Shown piece by piece: positions 62,645 to 64,000 of a stretch of 64,000 bases of DNA. The DNA comes from CAZMGV01 sp964621525 [NCBI: uncultured bacterium] (GTDB lineage Bacteria; JAGRBM01), in contig CAZUMS010000002.1 in NCBI GenBank assembly GCA_964621525.1, positions 224,707-288,706 of the forward strand, written 5' to 3'. Under the pieces are notes generated by a model that saw only the letters and a program-made list of their open reading frames with translations, was not told the DNA's origin and made no database searches. Within the stretch, counting starts at the first letter, position 1. Every line of letters starts with the position of its first letter. The translations under genes were made by a program, and so were the position numbers.

Positions 62645-62968
62645 TTGCCACAGCCGCAAGACCCCGGCAACGTCGTGAGCCGGTTCGTCTATGCGAACCA
62701 GATCAACCTACCGGACTACTTCGTCCGGGACGGGGCCGAATACCGGATTATTACCGACCGTCTCGGAAGCCCGCGGTTCGTGGTGGAAGCGACGACCGGC
62801 TTTGTGGCGCAGGAACTGGACTATGACGAATTCGGTAACGTCATCCTCGACACAAATCCCGGTTTTCAACCCTTCGGATTTGCTGGCTGTCTTTATGATG
62901 TAGATACCAAGTTATGCCATTTTGGCGCTCGCGAGTACGATGCGGAGACTAGGGCGATGGACAAGTAA
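62645..62968 (+). CDS. RHS-repeat core fragment (5' truncated, frameshifted)
   Basis: This 107-residue frame is open from the reductase stop at 62623; 62645 is only a nominal TTG start without a ribosome site. From about 62675 it is a plain RHS core: [80 protein letters not shown] and YDAET. It then leaves the core because of an extra A at about 62951 and stops. Everything before the FVYAN block of a normal RHS protein (more than 1000 residues) is missing. It is an orphan RHS tip, not a complete gene. Confidence 0.85.
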   Translation: MPQPQDPGNVVSRFVYANQINLPDYFVRDGAEYRIITDRLGSPRFVVEATTGFVAQELDYDEFGNVILDTNPGFQPFGFAGCLYDVDTKLCHFGAREYDAETRAMDK

Positions 62969-63470
62969 AGATCCAATTGGTTTTTCAGGCGGCGATAATA
63001 ACTTGTATGGTTACGTCCTCAATGACCCGATCAACTTGGTGGATATAAATGGGACTGATCCTTGGGGGGCTGTAATCGGTGGTGTAGTGGGAGGGGTAGT
63101 CGGTGGCATACTTGGTGGCGGCGCGGGCACACTGGCTGCGCCAGGCGCTGGTACGTTAGCAGGTGGTAGTTTCGGTGCAACTGAAGGCGCGTTGTTGGGT
63201 GCGGCAATCGGAGCATATGCAGGGGATCTGGCTGGAAACATTATTGCGGCCATGCGGCCGGGATGTTCTCTGCCATCGAAAGGCGACCCTAATAGTAGTC
63301 AGTCTGAGGATCGCGGAGATGGGAAGGAAACGATTCGCGACTACGTACCTGATGGAAGTGCGAAGACCGATTATGATTTCAGCCATGATCATGGAAATGG
63401 AGATCCTCATGCTCATGAGTGGTTAAATGGTCAACGGAATCCAGGTCGAACTTTGTATCCGGGTGAATAA
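62922..63470 (+). CDS. RHS core end plus toxin-like C-terminal domain (frameshifted from the upstream fragment)
   Basis: The frame after the shift reads [20 protein letters not shown], then [20 protein letters not shown], the standard end of an RHS core. A Gly/Ala-rich hydrophobic stretch follows (about 63065-63255). The last 70 residues have an acidic, histidine-rich motif with [18 protein letters not shown] and NGQRNPGR. Variable tips after RHS cores are usually toxins, and D/H-rich motifs of this kind suggest a metal-dependent nuclease. I recall similar motifs in polymorphic toxins but cannot name the type. The ATG at 62922 is nominal. Confidence 0.75.
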   Translation: MALASTMRRLGRWTSKDPIGFSGGDNNLYGYVLNDPINLVDINGTDPWGAVIGGVVGGVVGGILGGGAGTLAAPGAGTLAGGSFGATEGALLGAAIGAYAGDLAGNIIAAMRPGCSLPSKGDPNSSQSEDRGDGKETIRDYVPDGSAKTDYDFSHDHGNGDPHAHEWLNGQRNPGRTLYPGE

Positions 63471-63472
63471 TA

Positions 63473-63964
63473 ATGCTAAAAAATGTATATTGTGGACACT
63501 GTAATAATCTAAGAATAAGTTATATTGGCGAGCATCTCCCGGACTATATTTCAAAATATTCTATATTGATAACATGCTTAGATAGTACTGTAGACTTTAA
63601 ATCCGGAGCCTGGAAATGGAAAAAATACCTAGAAGATAGTCATATAACACATCAGTTAAGTAAATCATGGGTATATGTCGAGATGGAGAGTGTACCGAAA
63701 TTATTAAAAGATGGAATGACGTTCTCCCACTTCGACGAAGTATTCCTACTGCCAGGAAAGATTGATTCGGAAATTGAGATTACTGAGCACTATACTTCAG
63801 AGAAAATAATATTCTCTAGCCAAGCTTCTGAAAGACTGATGGATAAGATGGAGCGAATCGGGGCACGCATATTTCTCGCAGACGGATGTGGACTGAATTT
63901 CGTATGCCTCGAGAAAGCGGATGCTGATGTTCTTTTTAAATTATCAGATGGAACACTCCTTTAA
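63473..63964 (+). CDS. Probable RHS immunity protein (AT-rich orphan)
   Basis: This 163-residue protein has no signal peptide and begins two bases after the toxin-like stop, the standard place for an immunity gene. It reads LKNVYCGHCNNLRISYIGE, then DGMTFSHFDEVFLLPGKIDS and FVCLEKADADVLFKLSDG, and shows no known motif to me. Counted by eye, bases 63481-63600 hold 35 G or C in 120 (29 %), against 70 % in one 60-base line of the reductase. That contrast marks recent horizontal transfer. It ends 36 bases before the window edge. Confidence 0.72.
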   Translation: MLKNVYCGHCNNLRISYIGEHLPDYISKYSILITCLDSTVDFKSGAWKWKKYLEDSHITHQLSKSWVYVEMESVPKLLKDGMTFSHFDEVFLLPGKIDSEIEITEHYTSEKIIFSSQASERLMDKMERIGARIFLADGCGLNFVCLEKADADVLFKLSDGTLL

Positions 63965-64000
63965 CAGCCCATTGAATCTCTGTTTGCGGTGACGGGATAG

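Overview
The window looks like one chromosomal contig from a deltaproteobacterium-like, Gram-negative, GC-rich (roughly 60 % or more) organism, probably an uncultured lineage. The clues are gene orders I associate with that group from memory: mfd followed by several parvulin-type isomerases and pdxA, and ribH-nusB-ilvC-pssA. Other clues are type II secretion inner-membrane genes, many lipoproteins, multihaem cytochrome c, PilZ and CheY proteins and a CruF-like carotenoid protein. Genes are tightly packed, with several 4-base stop/start overlaps, and no gap without a gene exceeds 300 bases. I did not identify a species.

Region by region. 1-5 kb: the tail of a ComM-type ATPase, a TPR protein, small stress or detoxification proteins (VOC, SRPBCC, GFA), the alkylation-repair regulator Ada, tRNA-Asn and a quinone oxidoreductase. 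5-11.3 kb (minus strand): an FHA-GAF-adenylate cyclase, gspN, gspM and an unusually long gspL, then a HEAT-like secreted protein. 11.4-15.8 kb: ribH, nusB, a structured leader, ilvC, pssA and a GlpC-like Fe-S protein. 15.8-17.4 kb: a SufR-like Fe-S regulator and a PuuD-type membrane protein sharing one palindromic control region. 17.5-25 kb: MFS transporter, ptsP, SDR, M42-like peptidase, a double-receiver PilZ protein and thioredoxin. 25-33.3 kb: mfd, three periplasmic folding factors, pdxA and glutathione peroxidase. 33.5-38.3 kb: SUKH-domain protein, porin, nucleotidyltransferase, P-loop ATPase and PilZ. 38.4-41.9 kb: a peptidoglycan-recycling operon (LD-carboxypeptidase, serine hydrolase, mpl). 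42-53 kb: DUF4124 pair, tetrahaem lipoprotein, CruF-like protein, AEC carrier, two glycosyltransferases and a 1346-residue lipoprotein. 53-60.8 kb: an exported-protein pair, an ABC transporter lacking a binding protein, and a ferredoxin/Fe-S/flavin oxidase trio. 61-64 kb: a nitrite/sulfite reductase followed at once by an orphan RHS tip with a toxin-like end and an AT-rich probable immunity gene.

The most unusual parts are the RHS tip, which starts about 20-40 bases after the reductase stop, stays in that gene's frame, carries a one-base frameshift in the RHS core and ends in a strong base-composition shift; the 12-bp-arm palindrome whose two arms each supply the -10 box of facing promoters; the hairpin leader before ilvC; the SUKH protein with a histone-H1-like tail; and the methyltransferase-like lipoprotein with a degenerate cofactor loop. 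All functional calls come from reading motifs by eye, without database searches.
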